Shown piece by piece: positions 1 through 9,517 of a stretch of DNA of 25,056 nt (the stretch's first letter is position 1; the number at the start of each line of letters is the position of its first letter). The stretch is from positions 1-25,056 of the forward strand of contig JAMQCK010000392.1 in assembly GCA_024196135.1 (NCBI GenBank), read 5' to 3'. A model generated the notes under the pieces. It did not search any database. It was not told the DNA's origin and was given only the letters and a program-made list of their open reading frames with translations. Position numbers and translations under genes: made by a program. Origin of the DNA: Pleurotus ostreatus/Saccharomyces cerevisiae fusant. Taxonomy: Eukaryota > Opisthokonta.

Positions 1-69
1 GAAAATGAAGCGGCGGGGAGGAGAAGGTGTGTTGAGTAGAGTGAGTGAGCTGGAGTGACCCATCGCTCA

Positions 70-77
70 CCTTTATA
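70..77 (-). promoter_or_regulatory. Possible TATA box of a leftward gene beyond the window edge
   Basis: Read on the minus strand the sequence is TATAAAGG. It is followed by a C/T-rich stretch running to position 1, as expected for a core promoter and 5' leader. No start codon of that gene is inside the window, so the assignment is by pattern only. Confidence 0.35.
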
Positions 78-1667
78 CGACGATGTATGGCGCACCGAGC
101 TGTTTCTGGCGCAGGCTGACAGTGCAGTCAATCAATCGGAACCGCCCAATACAGTGCCGAGATTGACGAAAACGCCGTCATGAGCGATAGTTTCGAACCG
201 CCACTGCGGCAGAGATCTGGTGAAACGCGGCTTGTGTAGACATCATTTTTGGGATAGCGACAGAGCCGGAGAAGGTAGAGTAGCGTCGAGTGCCTTGATG
301 CCGGAAAGGAGCAGGTAAGCCGAGCTGCGAGGCCTGTCGGCCGTATGTAAACCGGGGGATAGGATAGTTTTGACAGACGCCCGGGAGGCGAAATGGGATG
401 GATCGCCTGCCGCTGGCTTGCGAAAGCTGTAATTGGCGGAAGACTGTCGCCTTGGAGGAGCCAATGAAGGCTGTGATCAGTCAATATTAGTCACGACAAG
501 GATACATTCGACATACGACACTCCCTCGGCGCACATTTCGTCCCTTAGCCAACCTCCGTCTATACCGGACGTATGCGCACTGCCATTTTGTTGAAGTTCA
601 GAACAACTGATGCCTTGTTCCTTTTTGGGCTAAATTGATCGCGTGGCCGACTGTTGAACACCGGCTGGAAATGAACGAAGGTGAACATGCGTCAGGGAAG
701 GTCCAATACCGCAGCCGCTGAGTCGTAGGTCTGTCGAGTCAGCGATATATCGCTACACAGCATCAAGGCGGCCTGTCTTGCAGGATTTACTTTGCAAAAA
801 GTACAGAGGTGAGTCACCAAACACGTAGAGGGCCACCATTGCTGTTCAGAAATCTGTGGCGGATGGCCGTAATCAGCGCTGTACGCGAGTGACGCACGAG
901 AGTCATATGCTGGTGGTGGAAGACGCCGCACAGAGTCGGGCTCTCACCATCGGAGGGATCGCGCGTCTCCGTCTCGGGCAGTGGTGCCCTCTGGGAATCA
1001 ATAAACCATTCGATCAGCGATAGACCGGGGCATGGTGGAGGGCGGGTGGCGATGGCGGCGTCGAAACGTACACCTCAGTCCACGAAACTCGCACTAAGGC
1101 ATATTGCAGGATAGAGCTCGAGGGAACTGCGATTTCCTCGCGCTTGCTCGACGAACTTTGCATGGAAAGCCAGGGTCTTGAGTTGGTCTATCCATTGGAC
1201 ACTGGCCGGTTATCCCAAGCAGATGTCGCACGTCATGAGTGAATGGTGGTCCGTACCGTCTGCCACACCGTTCTCCTGGGCACTGTGCGAATCCTACAGA
1301 GTTTAACTTCATTGTCGGAAGATCGCCCTGACCGTGAGGGCCGTGCAAGCAGTTGGGGTACAGACTCTGTACCTGCCAGAGGGACGAAGAGAGTTATCAG
1401 CTACATGTGTATGATGATGGGACAGTTCTTGGACGGGTCTCAGCGGAGAAGACATCGAAGCACGAACGGTGTTATACGCCAGCAATAGGCGGGTCTGGCC
1501 CGCCGCACTGGAGGACAATTGGCGGTCGTGTTCAAGAGTGTACAAATTCCATCAACCCAAGTCTGGACTCCGAGCGGATGGCGTCACGTGTCGAATTTTT
1601 GGAGAGGCTTGTTCCGCGCCAATTTCGCGCACGCTGCTCGCCGCCGCCGACAACGACGAGGCGACAC

Positions 1668-1687
1668 AGACGACGACGACGACGACG
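1668..1687. repeat. (GAC)n trinucleotide microsatellite
   Basis: About six to seven GAC/ACG units in a row lie roughly 190 bp before the start of the PPR gene. They sit within a wider CGA/GCC-rich stretch (1640-1700). The repeat is responsible for the Arg/Asp runs in all translated frames here. Confidence 0.8.
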
Positions 1688-1871
1688 GCGCACAAGGGGC
1701 GTGACAGCGAGCAGCGACATAACGGCGCGCGCGTCTGATGCCCAGCAGGGGCACCCATCGTTCGCAGTCGAGTAGCTCAGGCTCCAATGTGCGTTCCCCG
1801 CTTCCCCCTCTCCGCCGCTGTCCTGACCGCCGCGTTGCAGAGCAGACGCCAGTCCAGGACGGCTGGTGTCG

Positions 1872-4322
1872 ATGCTGAAGAGGCTCCGTCTTGTTCCAAG
1901 GCAGCATTCCCCGACCCACGCGTCTGGCATACTCGCCGGCTGCAGCCAGCTACTCTCCGGCCCGCTCCTTGCCAGCGAGCGTCTCGCCGTCTCAGTCAGA
2001 TGCGCGACGGCTGCCGCCCTGCGTCGCGATGTCACCTGGTTCTCCTCCGGACCCCAAGACCCCGCTGTCGTACGCCGAGCGCGCCCCGCACCCGACGCCG
2101 CCCCCGCAAGGAGCACCACCCCCGAGGATGTATCCGTGAAAGTGATGTCCGAGATCCAGTTCATGCTGGAGGACAATCAGAACATGCAGTACTTGATGCG
2201 GCGGGTGCAGGGCTCCGAGCCGCTCTCGGATGTCTTCCTCCAACAGGACAAGGCGCGACGGGTTGTAGCCGCACTCGCAAATACGGACGAGCCGGAGCAG
2301 GCCAATCGCGCTATCACGTTAGCGCAGCAGATGGGCGCGAATCTCAAGCAAAACGTCTACGAGGGCGCCGCCCACGCGCATGCATCCTGGAAGCAGTGGA
2401 AGCTTGTGTTGGACGTCGTCGCGCTCGGGATGAAGTATACCGGGAAGACTACTTCCCGCCTACTGAACTGGAAGATCGCAGCATGCTCGGGGTTGCGCGA
2501 ATATGCAGCGCTGGCCACCATCCTCGACGAGTTCGATCAATACAATGTCAAACCCACCCCCCGCACATTCCACCTCCTCATTGTTGCGCATGTACAGAAC
2601 CACGATCTGGAGAGCGCATCCTATGTCCTCCAGCGCATGGAAGACTACGGCATTGCTGCCGACCCCTCCACTCACGCTGTCATATTGACGGCCTATCGCT
2701 CTTTGGGCTACGATGCTCGACTCCAGGACAAGGTGCTAGACTCGCTAGCCGACCTCCCCGCCTCCCTAGCAGTGACGGTCCTCAACACCTGCATGCAGGT
2801 CCGCCTCGATGTACGAGACCTCGCCGGCGCCGCCAAACTCCTGGTCTACTTCGATCACGATCTCGTCGCTCCCCTCTACGCCGCCATAACCGGCGAAAGC
2901 ACCCTTCCGGACCCCCCTCTCAACCACAAAGCATATCCACCAGACATTCAGACCTTCATCATTTACATCAACCAGGCGGCTGCGCGGAGCGATCTCGAGC
3001 GCGGCCTACTAATATTCGAGGGGCTGCGTAGGACCGGTATTGAGGCCGATGTCGATCTCGTGGTTTCGCTGCTGCACCTACACTTGACCTCGGGGCGCGC
3101 CGATGTAGCGCTCGAGATGGTCCGCCGTATGTGCAAGCATGGGGTGTCGGACTTCTTCTCGCAACCGTCGACTACCATCCCTCTGGACACTACCGGCATA
3201 ACGCCTACCGTGAAGGTCTTCAATGCCTTACTCCGAGGGCTATTGAAGCTGCACGGTGTGGACATATTCTACGACGTGCTGAATCTCATGCGCGCCAACG
3301 GTGTCATCCCGAACGAAACCACCCTCGAGATCCTCATGAGCTACCTTCATCATGAGGAAGCTGCCCCACCGCGCTCGCTTATACGCCTCATTCGCAGTGT
3401 CGCGGCAGACACGGACCTGCGCCCCACGCTCAAACAAGTTCATATCATCCTCAACGCTATCCTGCGTGAGGAGAAGAAGCGCATCCATGGCCACGGATGG
3501 GCAAGCTTGTACAAACGCGTCCAGCATGGCCAGCTTGGGAAGCCCAACACGCTCATGGAGTCGAAGGAAACCCTGGACCCCATCGCCGGCTTGGACCAGA
3601 TGACAACCCCCGAGTCGCGCAGCGCTACCAGCGCGATGATCGACTCCCTACGAGAGCGCGGCGTTCGCGCCGACGCCGCCACCTTCGCGCTCCGCATGCG
3701 GCACGAAGGGCTCACGAAGGCCGATCTCGACGCCGCCCGCCAGGTCTTCCAAGCGCTCCTCGTGCGCGGCATGCAGCCCACCCGGCACCACTTCGCCGCA
3801 CTCATGGAGGGCTACGCGGCCGCCGGCGACCTCCCCGCCGCGCGCGCCGTCCTCGAGGCCGCGCGCCTCGCGTGGGTCCCGCCCAACGTCGTCATGTACA
3901 CGATCCTCATCTACGGGCACGCACGCGCGGGCGACCCGCGGGGTGCACTGCGCGTCTTCGAGCAGATGGTGGACTCGGGCGTGCGCGCGGACGTGCCTGC
4001 GATCGACGCCGTCGCGGGTGCATTCTTCGCGGTGGGCGAGGTGAGGATGGCGAGGAGGGTGCTCGTGGGGTTGTGGGGGCATGTGGGGCCGTTTCCGGAG
4101 GAGATGAGGGAGGCGTCGCTGATGGAGCTGGCGACGCATTTCCGGGGGCTGCATCGGAAGACGCCGCGGGGGAAGCTGTCGTGGGAGGAGATTCGGGCGC
4201 TGAGGCGGGAGGTGCGCGACTTGGTGAACGAGTGGCGAAGGATTGAGGTGAACGAGCGGCGAAGGATAGAGTCGAAGGCTACGGTAGCGCAGAGATCGCA
4301 ATCAGACGCAGACCCCAGCTAA
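1872..4322 (+). CDS. Pentatricopeptide repeat (PPR) protein, probably mitochondrial
   Basis: This is a single-exon gene of 816 residues. The start is the first ATG after an in-frame stop at 1824-1826. The N-terminus (MLKRLRLVPRQHS) is basic and free of acidic residues for about 35 residues, as in mitochondrial presequences. Helical 35-residue PPR-type units are visible at about residues 205-300 (TPRTFHLLIVAHVQ), 355-430, 450-500 (VKVFNALLRGLLK) and 630-725 (VVMYTILIYGHARAGD). PPR proteins of this kind bind organellar RNA and act in its processing, stability or translation. The target of this one cannot be read from the sequence. The last third is much richer in G/C at third positions than the first. 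It converges on hapX. The PPR call is secure; the mitochondrial site is inferred from the presequence. Confidence 0.9.
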   Translation: MLKRLRLVPRQHSPTHASGILAGCSQLLSGPLLASERLAVSVRCATAAALRRDVTWFSSGPQDPAVVRRARPAPDAAPARSTTPEDVSVKVMSEIQFMLEDNQNMQYLMRRVQGSEPLSDVFLQQDKARRVVAALANTDEPEQANRAITLAQQMGANLKQNVYEGAAHAHASWKQWKLVLDVVALGMKYTGKTTSRLLNWKIAACSGLREYAALATILDEFDQYNVKPTPRTFHLLIVAHVQNHDLESASYVLQRMEDYGIAADPSTHAVILTAYRSLGYDARLQDKVLDSLADLPASLAVTVLNTCMQVRLDVRDLAGAAKLLVYFDHDLVAPLYAAITGESTLPDPPLNHKAYPPDIQTFIIYINQAAARSDLERGLLIFEGLRRTGIEADVDLVVSLLHLHLTSGRADVALEMVRRMCKHGVSDFFSQPSTTIPLDTTGITPTVKVFNALLRGLLKLHGVDIFYDVLNLMRANGVIPNETTLEILMSYLHHEEAAPPRSLIRLIRSVAADTDLRPTLKQVHIILNAILREEKKRIHGHGWASLYKRVQHGQLGKPNTLMESKETLDPIAGLDQMTTPESRSATSAMIDSLRERGVRADAATFALRMRHEGLTKADLDAARQVFQALLVRGMQPTRHHFAALMEGYAAAGDLPAARAVLEAARLAWVPPNVVMYTILIYGHARAGDPRGALRVFEQMVDSGVRADVPAIDAVAGAFFAVGEVRMARRVLVGLWGHVGPFPEEMREASLMELATHFRGLHRKTPRGKLSWEEIRALRREVRDLVNEWRRIEVNERRRIESKATVAQRSQSDADPS

Positions 4323-4675
4323 TCAGATGTACATGGTGAATTTGCGTGCGAGCCGAGGACTTCGTTCTCAAGTAAGAGCAAACGAGGTCAGGTAGGAGTA
4401 GGCGAGATCGGATCAGAGCCAACGAGACCAAAAGCACTTACGAGCCCGATCAACAAGATCGTCAAGAAACGTGGTTTGGTACAGGAAAAGCTAGCTAGCA
4501 TAGCGATGATAAGTAAGGCCCCAATCCAGAGCTAAGGTAGAGTACAAGACGTGATCGCGCAGGCGATAGTGAAGGACTACAGTCGGTCTACTGAACGACT
4601 GCAGCCGACCTACTGAGCCAACTACAGCCCGCGATCCCCTGATAACGACAGCCCCCGACACCAAACAACCACACC
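4323..4675. other. Tail-to-tail spacer between the PPR gene and hapX
   Basis: This is 353 bp between two stop codons, so it should carry the 3' UTRs and polyadenylation signals of both genes. I see no canonical AATAAA. The only structure noticed is the imperfect tandem repeat listed separately. No gene is evident. Confidence 0.7.
4575..4632. repeat. Imperfect 22-bp tandem repeat, about 2.5 copies
   Basis: Units start at 4575 and 4597, with a partial third at about 4621. They share the pattern gactRcagYcgRYctactga. The repeat lies in the shared 3' spacer of the PPR gene and hapX. Confidence 0.6.
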
Positions 4676-6500
4676 CTACAACCGGAACTTCGCATCCAGC
4701 AGCCGCAGCGCCTCCTGGACCGCCGTCACCTCGACCTCGCGCATGCCGCGCCGGCCGCAGGTCTTGAGGACGTGCTGGGGGACTAGCATCGGCCGGTCGT
4801 CCTCCTCCTGCTTGAGGGGCGGCGCGGGGGGTGTTGTGGACTGATGGTGCGGCGTAGTAGACTGGTCGTGAGGCGTAGCCCGGTCGAGCGTAGCGGTAGA
4901 CCCATCATGCGACGTTGACCCGTCGTGCGGCGGTATCGACCCCTCCACCTCCGGCGTACTCGACCTCTCGGGCGTGATGCTCCCGGGCGCGGGCTCGATC
5001 ACGACGCGCGGGCCCGTGCACTTGGAGCGGCGCGAGACGACGTCGGCGAGCATCGCGAGGTCCTCGAAGGCGACGTTGGGGTGCGACTTGAGCTGTTGCC
5101 ACGCTTCGTGGGTGGGGATGGTGTGCGAGGGATTAGACAAGGCCGATGAGCCTGGTTCGGAGGCTACATATTGGCTAGGGCCAGAGGGGAAGCACGTGAA
5201 CGAGCTGAAGCTAGCGCGGCCGGAGGGAAGGGGCGCGGATGAGCTACCACCACGCATACGATCGCAGTCGCCCGGACAGTCCGCGCAGCGAGCTGCTGGG
5301 GCAGGCTCTGCTTCGCTCGACTCGACGAGAGCCTCGCAGAAGGCCTTGCCGAACGTGTCGCTGGCGCACGCGGCGCAGTTGGAGGGGTCGCCGGAGCACG
5401 TTGGCCCAGCAGGCTCGACCGAGTTGACCGCGAAGATCGAGTTAACCGGAGCAGCAGCAGCACGACGACGCAGGGGCACGGGTGGCTGGTACGTCGGCAG
5501 GTTGTCGAGGATGGACGACTTGTCGGGGTCGTCGAAGGCAATCAGCGTCGGTGCTGCGGCCATCTTCTGCGCCTCCGCAGCGAGGCCCTCGCTTGCCTGC
5601 TGGAACGCGATGCGACAGACGCAGGGCGTGTCCTCAGAGCAGAAGCCGCAGTCGAAGGCGGGCTCGGAGATGGGCTGGGCATAATTGCTGGGCTTGGAGG
5701 ACGAGGAGTAGGTTTGGGGCGGGTCGACGGTGAGTGGGGGTGAGTAGCGCAGGTCCTCGGGTGTGTCGACGGACTCGGGCGACGATACGAGCTCTGGAGG
5801 GGAGGAGATGGGGGCATAGGGCGACGTCACCTGAGGCTCGGCAGGTGGCGGGTCAACCTTGGATTTCTTGCGTGAAGTACACGCAGACGCAGCACGCCCC
5901 CGCTTTTTCTCGTTCTCGGGTGGCAGCGCCGACGTCGACGCCGTTGGCTGCTGCTGCTCTTGCTCTTCATACTTGCTCAGCTTCTCCTTCAGCGTGATAT
6001 TCTCCTGGCGCAGTGCCTCATTTTCCTCCTTCAATCGCTTCGCAATATTCTGCAGCGCAACATTGCGCTCAATCTCGCCCTGCTCGTACGCTTGAAGCCG
6101 AGCCTGCAGCTCTGCGAGCTGCGATTGCTTCCTCTCGCGGAAGGCGCGCTGGGCGGCCCTAAAGGAATGTTATCAACCGTGTAAGCCGCACATCACCGAT
6201 CGCACGCACCTGTTCTGCACGCGACGACCCTTGTCATCCACCTGCAACGAGCATTAGGTCAACGCTCCCCCATCGCGCACGCAAGCGCCCATCGATGAGC
6301 ACTCACCTGGCTGTCGCCGTCCTTCGCCTGAACGGTCTCTTTCTTGGGCTTCCTGCCCGGCTTTGGTTTCGAGGGAATGACCCATTCCTTGGAGGCTGCG
6401 AAACTCAACACGTGCTCCGCGGGGGGTACGCAGCCCGCCTACCTGTCGCCCATAATGTCGTCGAGGACGATGCGGAGCCCGGAGCAACGGCAGACGACAT
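4676..6500 (-). CDS. hapX: HapX-type bZIP transcription factor of iron homeostasis
   Basis: Four exons (6500-6443, 6395-6307, 6241-6210, 6158-4676) join in phase to 553 residues. In known fungi HapX binds the CCAAT-binding complex, represses iron-consuming pathways and activates iron uptake when iron is scarce, and senses iron through cysteine-rich regions. Seen here: the Hap4-type CBC-binding motif at about residues 21-36 (SKEWVIPSKPKPGRKP); a bZIP basic region at 55-70 (RRVQNRAAQRAFRERK) with a coiled coil to about 125; a first Cys cluster CGFC-x5-CVC at 230-241; a second, C-x6-C-x2-C-x9-C, at 314-334; a third at 351-358 (CADCPGDC); and a last Cys at 527 in VLKTCGRRG. The start ATG (AGCAATGTCG) is the only one giving an in-frame join to the CBC motif. 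The short first exon is the least certain part. Repression by a GATA factor is suggested by the upstream motifs. Confidence 0.93.
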
Positions 6501-6565
6501 TGCTGAGATGGCGGCAGCCCCGTGCGGGTTTGGTGGAGGGATTGGGAGGAGGCAAGTGTGCAATC

Positions 6566-6593
6566 TTATCGGCTCACTTTATCAAATCTTATC
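6566..6593 (-). promoter_or_regulatory. Cluster of three GATA motifs upstream of hapX
   Basis: TTATC occurs at 6566-6570, 6579-6583 and 6589-6593, so GATAA reads three times in 28 bp on the hapX strand, 66-93 bp upstream of its ATG. Two of the three are GATAAG-type sites. In fungi, GATA factors of the SreA/Urbs1/Cir1 group repress iron genes, and hapX is a known target of such a factor in Aspergillus. Binding here is inferred from the motif only. Confidence 0.6.
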
Positions 6594-6787
6594 ACATCCC
6601 GGCTTCGGCCGTGTCCGGCGTTCGGCCGACCTCTGCTTCCGGGTCTGGGCCTCAGCTGCGCCTACACCGCCAAATAGGAGCATACACTGCTGAAGTTGAA
6701 CTTGAACATGTGCGCTTGAGATGACCTACGCCACTTCATACGTGCAGTGTCATAAGTTACAAAATCCCAAATCACTTACGCTACTTC

Positions 6788-9347
6788 CTACTGCTTCACC
6801 GCCACCATATCGACGCTCACCACCGATTCCTTCTCGCCGACCTCTCCATCCCACCCCTGTTCGTTCAGGTACTGCACGAATGCCGCATCCTCATCCCCAA
6901 GGTCCACCCCCGTCATATCCGGGACGAAAAAGTAGGTTACCAGAATACCCGTAACACCGCAGATCGCGGCAATGATGAACGTCCACCTGCAATCGTCCGT
7001 TAGTTCCAAACACGACAATCGGCGGAGGCTGCAACGCTCATCGGCGATTGGCACAACGACGAGAAAATATGCTGTGCCCCGAGCGCTCAGATCCACGACT
7101 CACTTCTTCCCAAGGTTGTCCTGAATGGGGGTAAAGGCCTGCGTTCCCACCGCAGCGCCGACCTTCCCGATCGCGGCGGAGAAGCCATAGAAGGTGCCTC
7201 GGATGGGCGTTGGGTAGGATCTGCGTCGGGTGAGTCAGTGAGTCAGTCGATTGAGTAGGTGTCACTGAGGCAGTGAGAGCCATTGATGTACGGAGGAAGC
7301 GCCATAGGAAGTGAGAAGTGCTATTCGAGAGATAGGCGCCCACTGTAGTCAGCAGTCCAGTCATGCCCGAGGAAGAAAATCATGCCAGAAGAAGACGCCC
7401 AGTCATCGCCGAAGAAGTCGAGGAAATAAGCGCGCGACTCACTCAGCGCTTACAAGCCCGAGCATGTTGCCCGGACCCAGGTTTCCGAAGGACTGCATGA
7501 GGCCGTAGCTAAAGAATTGGGGATTCGTCAGACGGCAGTCGTGGATCGCCTAAACACGCTGAACACTCACAAGACGATGAACAAGGGAATAATGCCCGTA
7601 ATCTTCTCGTACGCGCAGCCGATAATGAGGCCAAAGATGAGGTAGCCGCTGAAGCCCAGCATCATCTACGAGGGTAAATCGTCAGTATCCCTGCGCCCCG
7701 GCAAGATAACCTCCAGCACGCACCGTATTCCTCCTTCCAAGTCGATTGCATAGGAATGCGCCACTGTGAGGATGGGAATATTTGAGCAACGATCAAGAGC
7801 ACACATTGTACCCACACAAAAACCCCCGGCAGCGCAATCGTCCCCAACAACAACTGCCACTCCGCCGTCTTCTTGATATCGGCATCGTGTACGACGCTCG
7901 AGATAATAGTGCCGGAGAAGACGCCGTTGGGGAAGGTGACCTGGGGGGAGGGTCAGTGATATCAAAGATTGTAACGGGACGACATGGCTTACGAAGTCGT
8001 ACAAGAACCAAGCCCCGCATGTGCCGATTAGCGACTTCCAGTATCGCTTCACAGAGAGGACGTATGGGACGCGATCTAAGTGAATGGTCAGCGATGTTGA
8101 CTTGCTACCAGTTATCAGCAAGCTGCTGCCACTGAAAGTATGGCCGCTGAGAATCTGAGTGCGCCTTGAACGCGTTGCTAAGATCAACTGCAGAACTAGC
8201 TCGATCACTTACGCTTAATCGCCCCATCCCGATACAACCTCGTCGTCAGCATCCGCACGCGGAAGTAGAACACGGTGAGCGGGAGGAGGACGCCGATCCC
8301 GAAGCAGACGCGCCAGACGGTGGGCAGGTGGGCCTCGCCCGCAGCGGAGAGGACGATGAGGAAGACGGCGACGGCGAGGGGGCCGCCGAACTGGAGGAGG
8401 TTCGAACAGTCAGTATGGAGATTGGCGAGAGAGGCCAGAGGTGAGTGAGGGGTCTGGTTGGAGGGGCATGATTGAGCCCACAGAGAGAGGAACGCACCGA
8501 GAGCACGAAGTTCGTGACCATGATGAAGAGCGGGCCGCGTTGGGCGATGCTTCGCTCGTTCGCGGCTTCTGAGGCGCTTGTGGAGGAGGCAGGGTACTCT
8601 CCGCCGACGCCCTGCGCATCCGTGTCAATGCCCACTAAATCCATGGAATACGAACTACTCACAATACCAGTGATTCCTCTGGGGGTCGCAGGTCAGCATC
8701 ATCCCAGCACAGAAACACCCATACTCAGAACAACCCTCAACCATCTCTCACCTCGCAACAGTCAAAAACCAAAACAGCCCCTCCACACTCCCACCCGCCC
8801 CATGCGCCGCCGTGCCCAAAATTCCACCCAGCACAATCATCAGCGTCGTGCCCACCAGCGCGAATTTCCGCCCGAGGCGGTCGCAGATGACGCCGACGAT
8901 GACTTGGCCGAGGACGGCGCCAACGAGGAGGGAGTTGGAGACGCGGGTTTTGACGGAGGCGGTGTAGTGCTTGGGGTAGTGGGTGGTGAAGACGACCTGG
9001 GAGGTGGATGAGTGGTGGGAGGGAGGGACGAGGACAGGGTGTTAGGCGAAGGGGGGAAGGGAGGGAAATCAATGGTGAGAGTACTCACATTGGACATGGT
9101 CATGAGGTTATTCTGGTCTGATTGGCGCGCGGCGGCGGTCAGGTCACACGGCTAAGTAAAGCATCAAGGAAGCAAGCTACTCACATCCGTCGCTGATCAG
9201 CCCAAACGCAGAAGCGAGGATGGTGAAGAACGAGCTCTTCTGCTGCTTCGACGATAGCTCCTGCGTCTCCTCATCGGCCTCATAGTGCGCCTCAGGAAGA
9301 GAAGCTCCATCGCTGGAGACTTTGTCCGACTTGCTAATGTCTGTCAT
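6788..9347 (-). CDS. GIT1: MFS transporter, GIT1-like (glycerophosphodiester/organophosphate permease type)
   Basis: Thirteen exons agree in phase: 9347-9185, 9117-9089, 8996-8752, 8678-8663, 8611-8498, 8390-8213, 8075-7993, 7940-7816, 7763-7724, 7665-7571, 7508-7443, 7220-7104, 6986-6788. They give 489 residues, a usual length for a 12-helix MFS protein. Family marks are FGLISDGYQNNLMTMSN at the first helix (residues about 49-64), the loop motif CDRLGRK between helices 2 and 3, GVGGEYPASSTSASEAANE after helix 4, KSLIGTCGAWFLYDF, and AESYPTPIRGTFYGF near helix 10. These fit the Git1/Pho84-related subgroup and Git1 better than Pho84, whose motif has GGDYP. Git1 imports glycerophosphoinositol and related phosphodiesters at the plasma membrane by proton symport. 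The substrate here is not proven. Exon 4 has only 16 nt; the 222-nt intron 7221-7442 is far longer than the others. Confidence 0.87.
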
Positions 9348-9434
9348 GAGCGAAGGCGATGACTGCGATGAAGGCAACAAGGAAGCGGGAGGGCACGAGA
9401 CAAGCCTTCGAGGCGCTCCAAAAGTATCAGCGGC

Positions 9435-9442
9435 TCTTATAG
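9435..9442 (-). promoter_or_regulatory. TATA-like element of the GIT1-like gene
   Basis: The minus strand reads TATAAGAG, 88-95 bp upstream of the transporter start codon, a sensible core-promoter distance for a fungus. It is a pattern match only. Confidence 0.4.
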
Positions 9443-9511
9443 CTGCTCCCTTCACCAGCAGAGAGCTCAAAAATAGCCTATCGCTGCAGGTGTTTGGGCG
9501 GGAAACTGGCA

Positions 9512-9517
9512 CACGTG
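9512..9517. promoter_or_regulatory. CACGTG E-box upstream of the GIT1-like gene
   Basis: A palindromic CACGTG lies about 165 bp upstream of the transporter ATG. Pho4-type bHLH factors bind this core, and yeast GIT1 is phosphate-regulated, so the site is a plausible phosphate-response element. The flanking bases (acaCACGTGcgc) do not match the best Pho4 context. Confidence 0.35.

Larger units (their letters stand above)
1..1871. other. Region without a recognised gene upstream of the PPR gene
   Basis: No reading frame here shows a recognisable domain, a good start context or a consistent splice structure. The longest open stretch (about 140 codons, 1353-1775, +) becomes an arginine-rich run because it crosses a trinucleotide repeat, and I do not call it a gene. 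The left end has the look of a promoter for a gene that reads out of the window to the left (see the TATA entry). The right end must hold the promoter and 5' leader of the PPR gene, but no clear TATA box was seen there. Confidence 0.6.

Noticed and set aside
1353..1775. 140-codon open frame on the plus strand
   Set aside because: No domain, and its second half is an Arg run produced by the trinucleotide repeat; no supporting splice sites.
3497..4246. Long open frame on the plus strand inside the PPR gene (and an antisense one at 4301-3648)
   Set aside because: Shadow frames caused by high GC at third positions; composition is Arg/Ala/Gly-rich and the PPR frame has clear repeat motifs.
6788..9347. 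Inorganic phosphate permease (PHO84) identity for the transporter
   Set aside because: The motif after helix 4 reads GGEYP with STSASEAANE, as in Git1-type proteins, where Pho84 proteins have GGDYP; the wider family is shared, so the point is not beyond doubt.
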